From: Theocolax elegans
Taxonomy: Eukaryota; Arthropoda; Insecta; Hymenoptera; Cerocephalidae
Length of the DNA: 64,000 nucleotides
Direction: 5' to 3'
Assembly (NCBI GenBank): GCA_026168455.1
Contig: CM047427.1
Location: forward strand, 60,651,249 to 60,715,248
Position 1 is the first letter of the stretch. Each line of letters starts with the position of its first letter. The notes beneath the pieces were generated by a model. That model was given only the letters and a program-made list of their open reading frames with translations. It did no database searches and had not been told where the DNA came from. Positions 10,934-24,700 of this stretch are shown one piece after another. A program made the translations under genes and the position numbers.

Positions 10934-13716
10934 GCTTCATGATCAACAATTGGGTACCTTACGGTATACAGATTATTCATTTAATTTCGATACAGCACAG
11001 CCGTACAGTTACTACAGAAAAACTTCATTTTTAAAAGATTAGAAAGAATTGTATTAGTATATATAGAATTTTTAACGGTATTCTGCGTGATGTGCTTGCT
11101 TGTTCGTTACAACGACAAGAACCTCAGTAGAAATTTCAAAATTCTTATATCTCGGTACTAGGGACAGAATTAAGCTACTGGTATTACATACGTTCTGAAT
11201 TTTATTTTATCAATAACCTATGGAAAACCAGCAACTGAGAGGTAAATTATTTTTGCTATGTTTTTTTACTTTAATATTAAATTAATTTTTTTATATTTGT
11301 CATCACACTTTTGTCATCATGCATAATGTTCGTGTATTCTAACAAAAAGAAAGATTATAATCTATAATTTTGAAATTATTTTTGTAAAAGATTTAAATAT
11401 TATAGGTATATATGACACTATTATAGTAAAATATAAATTATTGATTACTAATTCAAAGGAATATAAACCGATAAGTTAAATGAAAGAAAAATTAGCATAT
11501 ATAGTGTCCAGTGACCCCGTAATTCATTCGGACGAAGGACGTAGTGAGTCGGACTTGGCTGAATGTCCAAATGTTATAAGCAAACATGCATACATTATGG
11601 TGGTAGATCGAATGAATAGCCGAACGACGCGGATAATGGTCACTTTGTTTGTTCGAGACCCTCTGGACATATTATTGCAATTTGTTGCGGGTCACTTGAA
11701 TATGTTATTCACTTTTTAATCGAGTGTTGTTCCATCGCATAAGACACTTTCAACTATCAATATAAGTATAGTTTTGCTTCATTGTTTTTCTTCAACCGAT
11801 AGCTATATCATACACTCATATTTAATTTACTAGTAGTACTTTTTATATTATTAATTGAGTTTACATATTTTTACCTTTTTTATTATTTTGTAAGTGAAAC
11901 CTTAAGATTTGCCTTTAAATTTGTATTATAAACATCTATCAATATAGCTATTTAACTGTTTCCATAAGTCATAAATGCAAAATAAAATATGGATTTTAAA
12001 TTATTTAAAATATAATATCGTTATAACAGTATTACTCAATGCCTTAGAGGAAATGAAAGCATCTATTTTAAACATTTTCTTTCCAAATAACTAATAATTC
12101 CATATTTTATATATTTCCAGTAAGGTACATAGATCATTATAAATAAGTATAGTATATACTATTATATCGTATATATAAGAATAATACACACTTATTAAAA
12201 CAATAAAAGCAAAAAGTGTTAATCTTGAAGTTTATATCAAATTTGACGTACAAAAAACTAAAATGTAAGGCAGTAGTTCGGTAGTTCAGAAGTATTCATC
12301 TATACAATACGAATATATGGTTGTTCACGAATATAGAGAGTGTAGAAAAAATTAAGTGATGGATATACAACGATCGCTTCCCCAAGCTCGAAAAAAGAGA
12401 GAAAAAAAAAGAAAAAAATGACACCGGACAAGCATACCGAATCTCATCTGATTTATCTCGAATACGAAAAAAAGGAGTAGAAAGCAAATGGATAAATTGA
12501 TCGAGGTTCACCGAATTTACGAGGGCAAACACGGAAGGCGCGAGTTAGTCCCATGGTGACCATAATAATAACTGGACAATCGGACTTTGGAACCCGATAC
12601 CCGATAAATCCGAGTCTGACTCGATATTGTCCAGTGCAACAAATCGTAAAGTACGAACCACGGCTCTTTTGTGGGCCAACTGTCGAGAGACTGACCAGGC
12701 GCAATTGATATCGATTGACCAAAGTGTCGGGCCTCGTTACGCCGCGCGGTTTTTCCCTCCTTCTCTTTTCCCAAACAGCTGGACCGACTGGACTCGTTGG
12801 ATTAGTTAACCTCGCTTCTCACCGCGTTACGTTCGTTCTTTTATCTTATGCCCTTTTTTACGCAAATTCCGAGTTTAGTTTCGATCTGCCTTCTTTGTTA
12901 TACTCCCATACCGTCATACACGTGTCTACTTCGCATTTTCTCATTTTTTTAACAACTTCTCTTTGTCTTGTTACAAATTGCCTGTACAAATTGCTAATAC
13001 TTTTAGACTATCTACTACTTAAGTATTTATCTATACTCATTGTTTTTTACCATTTATTCTTAACGTTATTTATAATTGCATAGCCTGTTTAGAAGTAGCT
13101 TGTTTTTACCGAGTCCTATATTAAATAATGTTTATCTTAAATTGCAACGTCATTAATTTATTTATTAGTTTATTATTAATATATTGATAGTGTATGATAT
13201 CTATATATAAAGATAAATTACATAATATAAATATTAATTAAAATAATTTTGCAACTTCACAAAATGATATATCAATAATATATGTAGAAGTGAATGAAGA
13301 TAATTTAATAATTTTTTAATAGTGTTTTAGAATATAATTAATTATGTAATTGCTGAACAAAGTTTTTATTTAATAATTGTTGATAAAGTATAATAAAATA
13401 AACAGCATTTCTCGTAATTCAAAATAATAAATTCTCTACTTTAAATACGGAAGATAAAAATAATTAAATAACTTAAAAAGTATAGAAAATAAATAAAAAC
13501 ATTGAAAAAAAATATTAATAGTTCTAACTATTAAAAAATTATTGTTCCGAAATATATTAATTGTTATAATTATTCTATTGCATTATTAATCATAGTATCA
13601 ATCGCTCTATAACATGTTTCTTCTAAAATTCGTTACACAAAAATTCAATAAACTAATATAATTTCATTTAACAAATATTACTTCAACTAGACAGTTACTG
13701 CAAAGAATTATCTTAA

Positions 13717-14081
13717 CGGGATGTGAACTCCAAAAATTAGAAAAATGATTTATTCTTTATTTATCGAAATAAACATTCGGTAACGATGTTGTATTTATTT
13801 ATTTGAAAATATTCCAAGAATTTTTTCAAATCTTTTTATTGCTAATCCAGCGACATTTTTGGGTAACCGTTAATCATTGTTTTATAATTATAATATTACC
13901 GACAACAAATAGTTATCTACGTACAATTAATTAATAATTAACATTTCGAAAAAATCTCTTTGTCATGCCTTTCTATTTGTTTTAAACAGTATTTGTGATT
14001 TTTTCAGATTTTTCTTAAAATTAGATTTTAAATTTTTGGGATTTTCTAAGTTGATCTCTGCAATTTGGGTATCACATTCCC
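13717..14081. mobile_element. TTAA-flanked MITE, copy 1
   Basis: A 365-bp noncoding element flanked by TTAA at 13713-13716 and 14082-14085. The ends are imperfect inverted repeats: CGGGATGTGAACTCCAAAAA on the left and GGGAATGTGATACCCAAATT on the reverse complement of the right. A diverged second copy lies at 45289-45558. TTAA target duplications are typical of piggyBac-type transposition; the non-autonomous assignment is inference. Confidence 0.65.
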
Positions 14082-15602
14082 TTAAGAATAATACAAATTT
14101 TGAAACAGTTATAGATTTGTGATATTTTTTTAATTTTACTCAATATTAATGCTAGAACATTTTGTGAAAGTAAGCCATCATAAAGTTAATATTGATGGGG
14201 CAAATATACCCGATTTTCTCTAAAGTGAAAAAAATAAAGTTTACGATGTCAAAAAAAACTGTAGAACACAGTTGTTCAATTTAAAATCTACGATCCACAC
14301 GCGACTCGGATAATCGATTTCTCGGCTGTAAAGTAACGAAATCATTGGATAGGTCCATCGCATATACAAAAGAAATAAGAGATTACACACCGACACGCAT
14401 CGCGGATTGCTGTCCGCAAAAACTCATGTTTACGACTTGACAAAAAAAGTCTACAGAAAATTTTCAATTGCCCTGCGATTTAAAGGGGCGCAATCGTCAT
14501 GGCAATTCGAAACGGCGCGGGGTAAAATAGCGGCAAGTGTTTTGGTCGGAATTTAAAAAAAAACTTACGTGAAAGACAGCTGTCGAGTTTGACAGACCGG
14601 AACCGGGGTCAGATCGCGAGGAAATTGAGCGATCGCTCGGGTTTATTAACGGTCTCGATTTAATAAGTCGCCCGCCCCTCGAGTTTGTCAAGTTTCATAT
14701 AGGTATATGTACAACATGTTTCATTTGTTCGACTGTTTTACAGAGGACGCGTGTCGTTTCATTTCTTTGCATTGTCGAAGGGACAAACTGAATTTTTCTT
14801 TATTCTGCGATAACATTGATATAGGTACCTATGTAGGATTTTATTTTAATCAGTTGCATTGATAAATTGAAAAATGCATTTCCATTGTTATATTTAAAAC
14901 TTTTAATTTTCTTTTCAATTGTTTTTATACATTGACAGTTTTATGACATTATTTTATTTAGGTGAATTATAATACAGTTGATATAGAACGGAGTGGATAC
15001 ATAAAAATTGAACATATTGGTTTACAATATTTAGGGCTAGATTTCATGTACCGTACAAAAGTGTTGCAAAATATCATATAGCTTGTTAATAATTGTTGTT
15101 AATTCTCAATTATTTAGCGCATGTAAACCTTGTAAGTTAATTCTTCACTGTATTTGATTTTAGAAAAGATAAAAATTTCCTATTTAATTCTAATAAAATA
15201 TTTTAGTATTTTAATGAAAAAGTTTCTTACAACGGCAAAGAACACAATAAACTTATTATTTAATTTATTATTATTTACTAAAAAAATGTCTGGTTTTATA
15301 ATTTTTTAAAATGAAATATCATCGAAGGACATGTAATAGATAAAACTTTCGTGGTGAATAATTTATTTCCGAACGAATTATTGTAAAATCAATAATCTCG
15401 AATAAAGAAGGATTGCAGCAAAAGACCATCGATCACTTAGATATGAAATTTTGAAGCGATAGCAATGCATTGATCGATGGCTTGCCAAAGTTACCATTGT
15501 CGATATCCTTTCGTTAATTAAAATTTCAAATTCGCACATTCTTATTCGATCGGAAGGAATATAATGTAATAACTTGATCGAGAGTCATCGGTGAGTTTCA
15601 TT

Positions 15603-15608
15603 TTTATT
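15603..15608 (-). terminator. Candidate polyadenylation signal AATAAA for jbug
   Basis: AATAAA on the minus strand about 100 nt past the terminal exon stop. Confidence 0.5.
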
Positions 15609-15696
15609 GAAAACGTTTATACAAGTTACAATATACGTAATAAAATATATATATATATTATTAGTTTTTTTTGTCTAGAGTAGTAACAGTATTACG

Positions 15697-15775
15697 CTAA
15701 TTTTCTTTATAATATTGCTTGGGATCCTCGCCATGACGAAATTGTGTGATGGCCTGTTGTACAATTGTCGGTGCC
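15697..15775 (-). CDS. jbug: jbug terminal exon 34 (reading frame uncertain)
   Basis: The acceptor is GCGTTCCAG|GGCACC. Splicing from the only visible exon 33 donor is phase 0 and gives 22 residues starting GTDNCTTGHH, stopping at 15707. A phase-2 entry would instead read APTIVQQAITQFRHGEDPKQ and stop at 15697. That reading looks more protein-like but needs a different upstream donor or an unseen small exon. Both endings are short. An AATAAA lies at 15603-15608. Confidence 0.5.
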
Positions 15776-18700
15776 CTGGAACGCAGAAAAATAATTATTA
15801 ATATATACACGATACGACGATGTAACATAGATGTCGGATAATTCAAGTTTAAACCAAAGAAAATCAAGCTCGGAATGCAATAAAATGTTTCTTGCTTGGT
15901 AAAACGACTTTACGACGAGAATGCAACAACAGTTATATTCGTTACATAATTCAGATTTCACATAAACGAGTTTCAGGAGTTACATGGTTTATGAGAATTC
16001 TTGAACTGAAATGGAATTTGTTACATTCAAATGAGTTTATACTTGGCTTGCAAAGAGAGGTTTGGTTCATATACTCTAGTTACATTACAACATATAAATA
16101 TGTACGTATATTATTAATCGTGCAATTTTTATAAACATATTTATTCTTATTTAATTTGGTTAGTATAATTATTTAATAAAATAAAAAGAGTATATGAAGT
16201 AATAAACAAGGGTATTGAATCGATATTTGTATCTGTACGCGAAATCAAGCGGATCATAAAAATTCCCGAAGGTAAGGGATGACGTTTCGCTAACGTAGGT
16301 AAGTAAGGTAGAGCGAAACGAGGAAGAAATATTAGAGGTGAAAAAAGAATGGTACCTGCGTCAGCATCAGCAATTCATCTTGGGTATCCACGATCTTAAC
16401 GGGGAAGGGTGACCCGGGTACTAAAACGCCCGCCCACCTGACCTCGACCCGATAGTCCCCGGGTTCCGTCGGGTCGTAACGGCACAAAATTATCCGATCT
16501 TTTTGGGTCTCTCGTTGCATCTCGACTCGAAAGGCCCCCTTGGGCCCTCGCACCCTTACGGTCAGTTGACCTGCTCCAGCGCCCCTCGTGTCACAGATGA
16601 ACCGAGACTGGAAAGTCGCTAGTACACCGTGTTCGATTCCTGGACCATAGACTCGCACCTGCAAACGTACCGCTTTGTTACAAAACTGCTTTAATTTTAT
16701 AAATTTTAATCTTAACCCTTTGAACGTTAAATTTCAGCACAAATAGTGATCTTTTTACATTGATTATCTATTATTAATTGATCACTTCTAATTTTAAGGA
16801 AATTTATTGACTGCACATAAACGAAATATTAAGGTGATATAGAGGTGATAAATGCAGTTGCTATCAATTTTTCTCAAACTCTAATAATCCAATTTAAATA
16901 CTTTTAAGTGTTTATTCTTTTTTTATATTTAAGAGGTACGTGTAAAAATATTCGTTAAATTGACAAATTATCGAAAGTTATTGTAAATTATCAATCATTC
17001 AAATCGTATTCTAAATACTGATATTTATTAATTTCTTTGTCTCATGAAATTAAAATTTTGTAGCTTAATTAATTTTAGACGCATAATCTACATATATTTT
17101 ACTGAAGAGATCATTCGTTAGAAGATGAAACATTTAGGATTGAGAAGGAATTTAATAATATTCTTTTTCATCGTACAACGTATGGCTGTGTACCTAAAAT
17201 AAATATAAAGGAAATACACGAATTCGTTTGAAAGTGGTCATAAAGGAATGTCGTTTTGAAAAGGAGCGGTAAATAAGAGTGGTAAAAATGTGAAAAGAAG
17301 CCATAGTTTATGTTTACTTTAGATGCATCGGGAGCTCCAGAAACTTTAAGCGTAAAAGGGGATCCCGTAACGTGTTCCCCGGCGTATTTGATGGTCAAGG
17401 CGTGCCTTCCGGACTCCTGTGGTTTTACATTCAGTGTGAACGTCGCGTCGCCATGATCGTAGAGTTCACAGTAGGCAACCTTATGTGGACCGACGCAGTG
17501 GGCTGTCAGCTCGCCTGTAAATGAACGAGAACGTGGATGAATGGTCACTCGCCTACGTGCGCGCATACTTTATTACGATCTGATATTCTGATGATTCGTG
17601 CCGAGAAGATAATGTGTAGGAGGTATCGTGTGACGCCTGTATATGATTATATGATTTACACAAGGCATATCGAGTATGTTTACCGAGGCAAACCGGATAT
17701 AATGTTATGCATATAGCAACACTTTTTTCAAATTTATAATTGCACGCTGCAATAAGCTTAATTATATTATAAAACAGCTTACCCTATTATTATTACTATT
17801 AATATTACTATTACTATTATACTGTGACACCTATATTAATTAACTTATTTTTTAAATAATACGGTATGCGAGTAGTTTATACAATAAGTTATTTCAAGTT
17901 CTGACCCACCTATACAAGTATAGCAAAATTGCAAATATAATGTAATCTACTGAAACAAAAAAGCGTTGATATGCTCACGAACATTTTACGATATAGTTGC
18001 AAAATTTATAATTCATAGGAAAAACTGCAGCATCAGAATTTCAAATAAAAGTGATTTATAAAGATTGCCTAGTTCAAAGCAAGTGAAACGAAAAAAATTT
18101 ATGTTGAATAATCAAATACATAGTGTTGAAAGAATATATCACAAACATTTTAAGAAATAAGTTAAAGTTTGGTAAGCATTAAGAATTAAATAAAACATAT
18201 TTAAACATGCTTGTTTATATTACGTGCACAATTTTTTTAATAACTTAAGTATATATTCTGTTAATGTTAAAAATAAAGTTATTCTTACTTTAAATAGCAG
18301 GGTATGATGTTGCACTAACAAGGGAAATACTTGACCTCCGGGAAACTGATCTTATCCTAAGCTTGGCATGTCTTTTGTAATATAAAAATATGAAGAAAGC
18401 CAAGTTATCTCTTGCCAATGACCAATTATTCCAATGAAAATTATTTTCACTTTGATCGCTTATAACTCGAAAATGAATATTAATAGAAACTCAAACTAGA
18501 AACTACATGATAATTGAGTACAAGTAGATATGATTTGAAAAAAAGCTTAAATTGCTCAATTTGAAGCACAGTTATGAAGAAAATAAGAAATTGAAGAATT
18601 TTAGGCCATAAGAAAAATTAAATTTTTTATATTAAATTTTGGTTAATATTTCTTTAATATCTTATTTTTTTATAACTTTATTCCAAATTAAGCAATTTGA

Positions 18701-21700
18701 GCTTCTTTTTTAAAATCATATCTGCTTGAATTCAACTTTCTTTTAGTTTTTGGTTTGAGTTCCTATCAATATTCGTTTTCAAGTTATAAGCGATCAAAGT
18801 AGAAGTAATTTTCATTTAAATTATTCTTAGATGTCGAATAACTTTGATCAAAGTGACCATTGGCAAGGAATTACTTGGCTTTATTTATATTTTTATATTA
18901 CAAAAAACATACCAAAGTAACCAAGATAAGATTCATTTCCCGGAGGTCAAATACTTCCCTTGTAAGTAAATTACAAGTGAAAAAAGATAAAACTAATAAA
19001 AAGTTATTATATTTATTTTTAAAAATATTCAAAAATAAATCAATTTAACATATGATCGGTTTAGTGCAAAAGGGTGCCAACTAAGAATTCTTTGTTTAAT
19101 GATGCCGATTGAAATTTCTTTTTTAAGGTGCCAAATATAACAATTATAATTAATATTTATGACAAGATATAATATATAAGTAAAAATTTAGCATCGTTTG
19201 GATAAAAATATAGTAATTAAAAATATTATGTCGTCGTTACAATAATTTTTAAAAGTGAAAAGAGAGTATTTTGTTCTGGCTTTTCAAAAAAAATTTTAAA
19301 TCAACGCATTTTCAAAAAGAATTCAGAATTGGCACCTTTTCGATAAGAATTCAGAATTGGAACCTCATCAGAAAAAATTTTGTATCGGCACACTTATGTT
19401 CTAACCCGAAGATATTATCAAAACTTACGAAAATATTTACATCGAACATTAGTACGTAAATTATACACATTTGAACTGGTGGTAATTAATCAATTTTTAT
19501 TAATTAATTAAATATTTTAATCAAAATTAATCTAAACGAAAATAATTCATATTTACCTGTATAAGCAATAGACAATTTAGATGATAAAAAAATGCATATA
19601 TACACCGACAAAATTGAGTGAATTTAACTAAATATTCAATTTAATGTATATTTACTAATTAATTAATTATACTAGATATTTTCGGATATATCATATAAAT
19701 TTTAGTAACATAACAATTTAAAAAAAAGATGGTCAAAATCATACATTGGGATGAAATAAAATCGTACGATGCCTAGTTGAAGTGACGTACGCATAGTATA
19801 TTATGTTTTGTCAAATTGTTATGCTGGTATAGTTATGTTAATACTAAAATATTTTCTTTTTAATTATTTTAAAGTTGCTCTTTTTATGCTCCTAACTTGG
19901 TGCTAATCAACGACGGAGGTCATGCGATGTCTTTGCGAATAATTAAAATATTTGTCATGTAAAGTATGTTACATTCGTCGAATTCAAATGATAGTTAACT
20001 TTATATTTAAATAATTTAAAAAATTTTACTATCGGGTTTAATTAGTTGCTAAATCAATGTGTTTTATTGTCTAATCTAAAATTGAAGGAATACACATCAT
20101 ACCTGGTCCAGCTCGCCTTGTATCTATGAAACTTTTAATTTCCTGTCCAACAACTCCATATTTCAATCCTTGACCCGAGCAAATGACCCGAGTGGCGTCA
20201 GCAGCGCTCGAAACATTGATTTGCAGAGGGCAACCTTTCAGTTGCCTGCCGTTCCACGACACAGTCAACAACAGCGGATCGGACGTGAACGGTGTGTAAC
20301 TCGCGCGATAAACACTGTTTCCTGCAAAATACGGAGAACGCAATAGAAATTTACTTTTCATAAATGGTCAGAATAATTCATTTGTACTTCAAAGTAATTC
20401 GTTAAAATAATGTAATTGTACAGTTCTACAGATTTAATAGAATTTCGGTTTCTAATATTGTTTGTAATTAACAGACAACATAATAAAAATTAATTTTGAC
20501 TTTTATTGATGTTAATACAGTAATACTAATTTTATTTTATGGAAAATTTATAATTGCTGTACTAATAAGTCAAATTAGTCTAATTCACACATAAATATCA
20601 AATATACATTATGTAAAAATTTGTGGTTCATTTGATGTAAAAAATAGTTTTTACATAGTATGAATTGTATAACGTAACATTTACCTAACGTTCATTTATT
20701 AAAATATTGTTAACCAATGTCTACATAATTAAATAATTTTACCTATGTGGTTTTCCTTAAAGTAATGCACGGAAAGTTTTAAAAAAATAATCTTAAAGCA
20801 TAATCTAAATACAAAGAAATTAATATTAAAATAAATAAAAAATTATCGAATGATTAAATTACAAAATCTCTAATTGTAAATTAAAATTTACCTAAATGTT
20901 GTAAAACTACATCGACTTGACTTGTAGGTGAGAATATCTGGACTTGTGGCGTTCCAGAGCCAGCTTGCGAACCATCGATAGTAAAATTAGCTTGCTCACC
21001 GCATTTCGATGAAGTCAATCCTTTACCTCTTAACATTACCCGACTTGTATCCTGCAATACCACCAAATCATTGTATAGTAATTTTGGATCTAACCAATGT
21101 TCAACTAATAGTAAGTTAAATAGTATATTTACCTCGACTTCAGGAGCGATTGCAAGTTTAGGAGCACCAGGGAACGGTACACCATTAAATAAAATTTCCA
21201 TTGCGTGTTCTCCAGCGGACACTTGCGGTATTATGAGTTTGAGCCTGTTATTCGACGTCATCTCGAAATTAAGCATTTGATCGTCTATGCTACCGCTAAG
21301 TTCTCCTGGTCCTGCCTCTGCAGTGTCAAAACTAATTTTTCCTCCTGGTGCGAGTTTTAGACGACCGAGCTCGTCACACAAAGCCGACCAACCACCTGTT
21401 TTTATAACACATTTGATTCGATTTTGTTAACAGTTTTGTTGTAACTATAAATAAATAAATAATTTAATACTCTTTGGTGGAAAAAATAATATGTGATAAA
21501 AATTGTAGTAATTATATCAATCAATACAAGAAATATATTACATTCAAGAAACATTACATTCTTTTATAATAATTAATACGAATCAAACTAAAACATAAAT
21601 ACGTATAATGTCATAATAGAAACTTTATCGTTAACGTTACAAATAAATATCTAGGTTTCTAGATCAATTCGTTCAACCTAAATGAGAAAAGTATTCAATA

Positions 21701-24700
21701 AAGCGTAAACTAACCGATTACTCGCAAATTTCGGGTATCAACGATCTTAGGATGCCAAGGCGATCCAGGGAGCTGTTGACCAGCGCAAACGACTCTGACA
21801 TCGAATACACCAGGCTCAGCAGGTACATAGCTAACGTTCCAGGTTCCAGGAGTCGCTGCAGCCTCGACGGTAGGTTTCGCGACGCTGTCTGGACCATCGA
21901 CTTGGACGGAAGGTGGACTGCGACTACCCGTGACTGTGAAACAAGCCGATTTTCCTACATGACCTTGCAATAACCCTGGACCTTTTGCTCGAGCTTGGCC
22001 AGCTGCTTCGGCCACGCAAACGACTGGGCTTCCTGGTACTGGATAGCCACCGTAATTTACGTTTACGGTATAAGAACCCGGCACACTCGGAGAAAATTCG
22101 TACATTTCGGCACCGTCGTTCAAAGATGTTGCTCGCAGACCTACTTCCTGTCCTAAGGGATTTGTTGCTGTTACGTCCAAATCTGCTACTCCTGCTTCTG
22201 ATTTTATTACTGTAATTCAGAAAGAGGTTATTATTGTTTAAATTGGGCAGATTATATCCATAAAATTAGTTGTATTATCTTATTATAAATAAAGTCGAAC
22301 GTTTTAATTACATATGCAAATTTAAATTTACATTAAGAAAAATTAATTTTAATGCAGATCTTTAAAAAAATATATGCTATTTATATACTAATACATTACA
22401 CTACGTTAACACATTTAATACTAAGATAAATAAGTTTGGAATTAAAATCATAATGAAAATATAATTTAAGAATCAACTTTAAAAGCAAATAAACTTATAA
22501 TCTTTAAATGTTTTACACTTTGGTACTTCTCACAATCCACAGAAGTATCTACATGTGATGGTTAATTTTCGATATGAAAACAGTTTGGCAACCTTATGAA
22601 GTAATAGATTAAGTAAATATTATACATTTATTATTTATTTTTTTAAATGTGTAAGTGCAAGATCAGAAATTGGATATTCTGCGGTATTCTGTAAAGATAA
22701 AACTTGTTGGCATATAAATAAGAGTTTTGTAAACTCTGCAAATTTTAATACCATTTTCAAAGTTCAAATTGTTTTTAAATAATTTTTTAAGAATTTTAGT
22801 TTCAGCAAGTTATCAGTTATAACTCATTCAAAACCAAAAACTCTTACGACTCACATTGTATAGTAATAGAAAATTCACTGTGAAACTAACATATACTTGG
22901 TGTCATTAACCCAACAAGGTAACATATCAAAGAAAGTAAAACTAATAGAATATGAATTTCGTAACTAAACCCACAAGAAAGAAAGAATTAGATTACCATA
23001 TTTCTCAGGTCGAATCATCAAATTGTCCGAGGGCATCGTTTTGAAAAAATCTTAGTAACGCCATATTCCGTTATAAACGCGCAAAAGACAAATTCCTACA
23101 CTTTCCGTATGGCGTTTTCCACGTGAAAACTCGCAACAACGTCCAGCACATGTAATTCCACAGCATCGACTGCGCCCGCTCATTATCGCACCAAAGGCCT
23201 TGAACGGGCCGATATCCGCATAGGCAGTTACTTTCTCTCACGCGCTTTGCGACTCTCACTTACCATTCCCTCGCGATACGCCTACTGCGCTCCTGCGCAC
23301 TTTTTACATCGAAATAAATTCAATTGTACTTGTAAACGGCAGATATCGATAGTTTTAACGTTGTTTAATCATTTTTCTGATGCATCCTCGGTAATCGATT
23401 CTCTCGCATTAACGTTAAATATACGTGCTCGAAACTTATATTTTTACTGTAACCTTTTATAGAGAAAGCAAAATGAAATATTACTTACTTTTTAAAGCAA
23501 AGTGATCGTGAACGGAAATAGTTGTTGGTCCTAACTCTTGTAATTTAACTTTGCTTGCATCAAACGCTTGGCAGAAAAATGGTGAACCAAGTACAGGTTT
23601 AGCTCCATGCAGAACGTCGATTTTACACATACCTAAACAAAAAAAAAACATATTATTAATGTAGTTAATAACATTAAGGATATTCGCTTTTAACGTATTT
23701 TCTCTTCTGCAATGCTAAATAATAAAATATTGCAGCTATACAGACTATAAAAACTAATAATAAAATAATAAAATAAAACTTTAATGCTAAGAAAGAATTT
23801 CTGCCTTTCTCTTCATAAGTATCCAATAAAGTAGCTTAGACGTTAAATTTATACGTGTACGAGTGAAATCCGTATATTTAACGTACCAACTGAATTCGTC
23901 GTGAATTCTGCCAACAAATTTCCATCTCGGTGTTGATAACAACGTACTGGAATCGCGTTACCTTGCGGGCTGCTTATAACGACGTCGAATTCTTTTCCTG
24001 GACGCCCAAGAGTTTCAATCGAAAATGATGTAACTTTACCTACACAAGATTGGTATAGACCCAGACCAGTTGCAGTGACTTCCCGGCCTCCAGTAGGACC
24101 TCTAACCGCTACCTCCAAAGGACTCCCTAAAGTTAACAAAATCAACATGCGAGTTTTCACTTTTTGCACTAAAATTATCACACTTTATTTATTTAAGGTT
24201 TAATAATAAAAACTTCGTTTAGTAATAGTAAAAAAAACGTTATCAATAAAATTGACTAGCTCGAAGAGATCAATTCATTCTTTCTTTTTTTACCACACTA
24301 ATGACGAGCATAAATCAACTTTGAGTAAAAAATTCGTTTTTTAGAAGATTATGTGTGTTTTCAAGAATATTATTAAATTTTTTTATTTTAATAATATTTT
24401 ATTTTTTTAGTTAAACCTGTGGAATAAAAATCTATATTTTAAAAAAATAATTATTACTCTAGATTCTAATATTGAATGATCTAGGATTTTAAGAACTATT
24501 ATTTTGTATATATGATAGTTTGGGTCTCTAACAAATATTACACTTAGACAAAAAAGAGTAGCTTATTTTATACCTTGAATATGCATATCATTGTATTTTA
24601 TATGAACTCTGTGAGGCGCTGCTCGAGTAGGATGAAATATTATCTCGTAAATCCCATTATCTTTTTCTCGAACGAGACTGTCAACGTCTGCACCGCCTGA

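Larger units (their letters stand above)
7951..15602. other. Intergenic region upstream of Hey and downstream of the filamin gene
   Basis: About 7.7 kb without a recognisable gene. AT-rich DNA is interrupted by GC/CpG-rich islands at about 8550-8990 (with a (GA)n run at 8774-8796), 10380-10560, 12500-12840 and 14290-14700. The island at 12500-12840 contains a 10-bp inverted repeat (12571-12580 and 12626-12635). A CACGTG lies at 8056-8061. These islands are candidate distal control elements or short noncoding transcripts; nothing in the sequence decides between them. Confidence 0.5.

Noticed and set aside
11480..11719. 79-codon plus-strand ORF
   Set aside because: No family resemblance and no splice or promoter context. 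Treated as chance.
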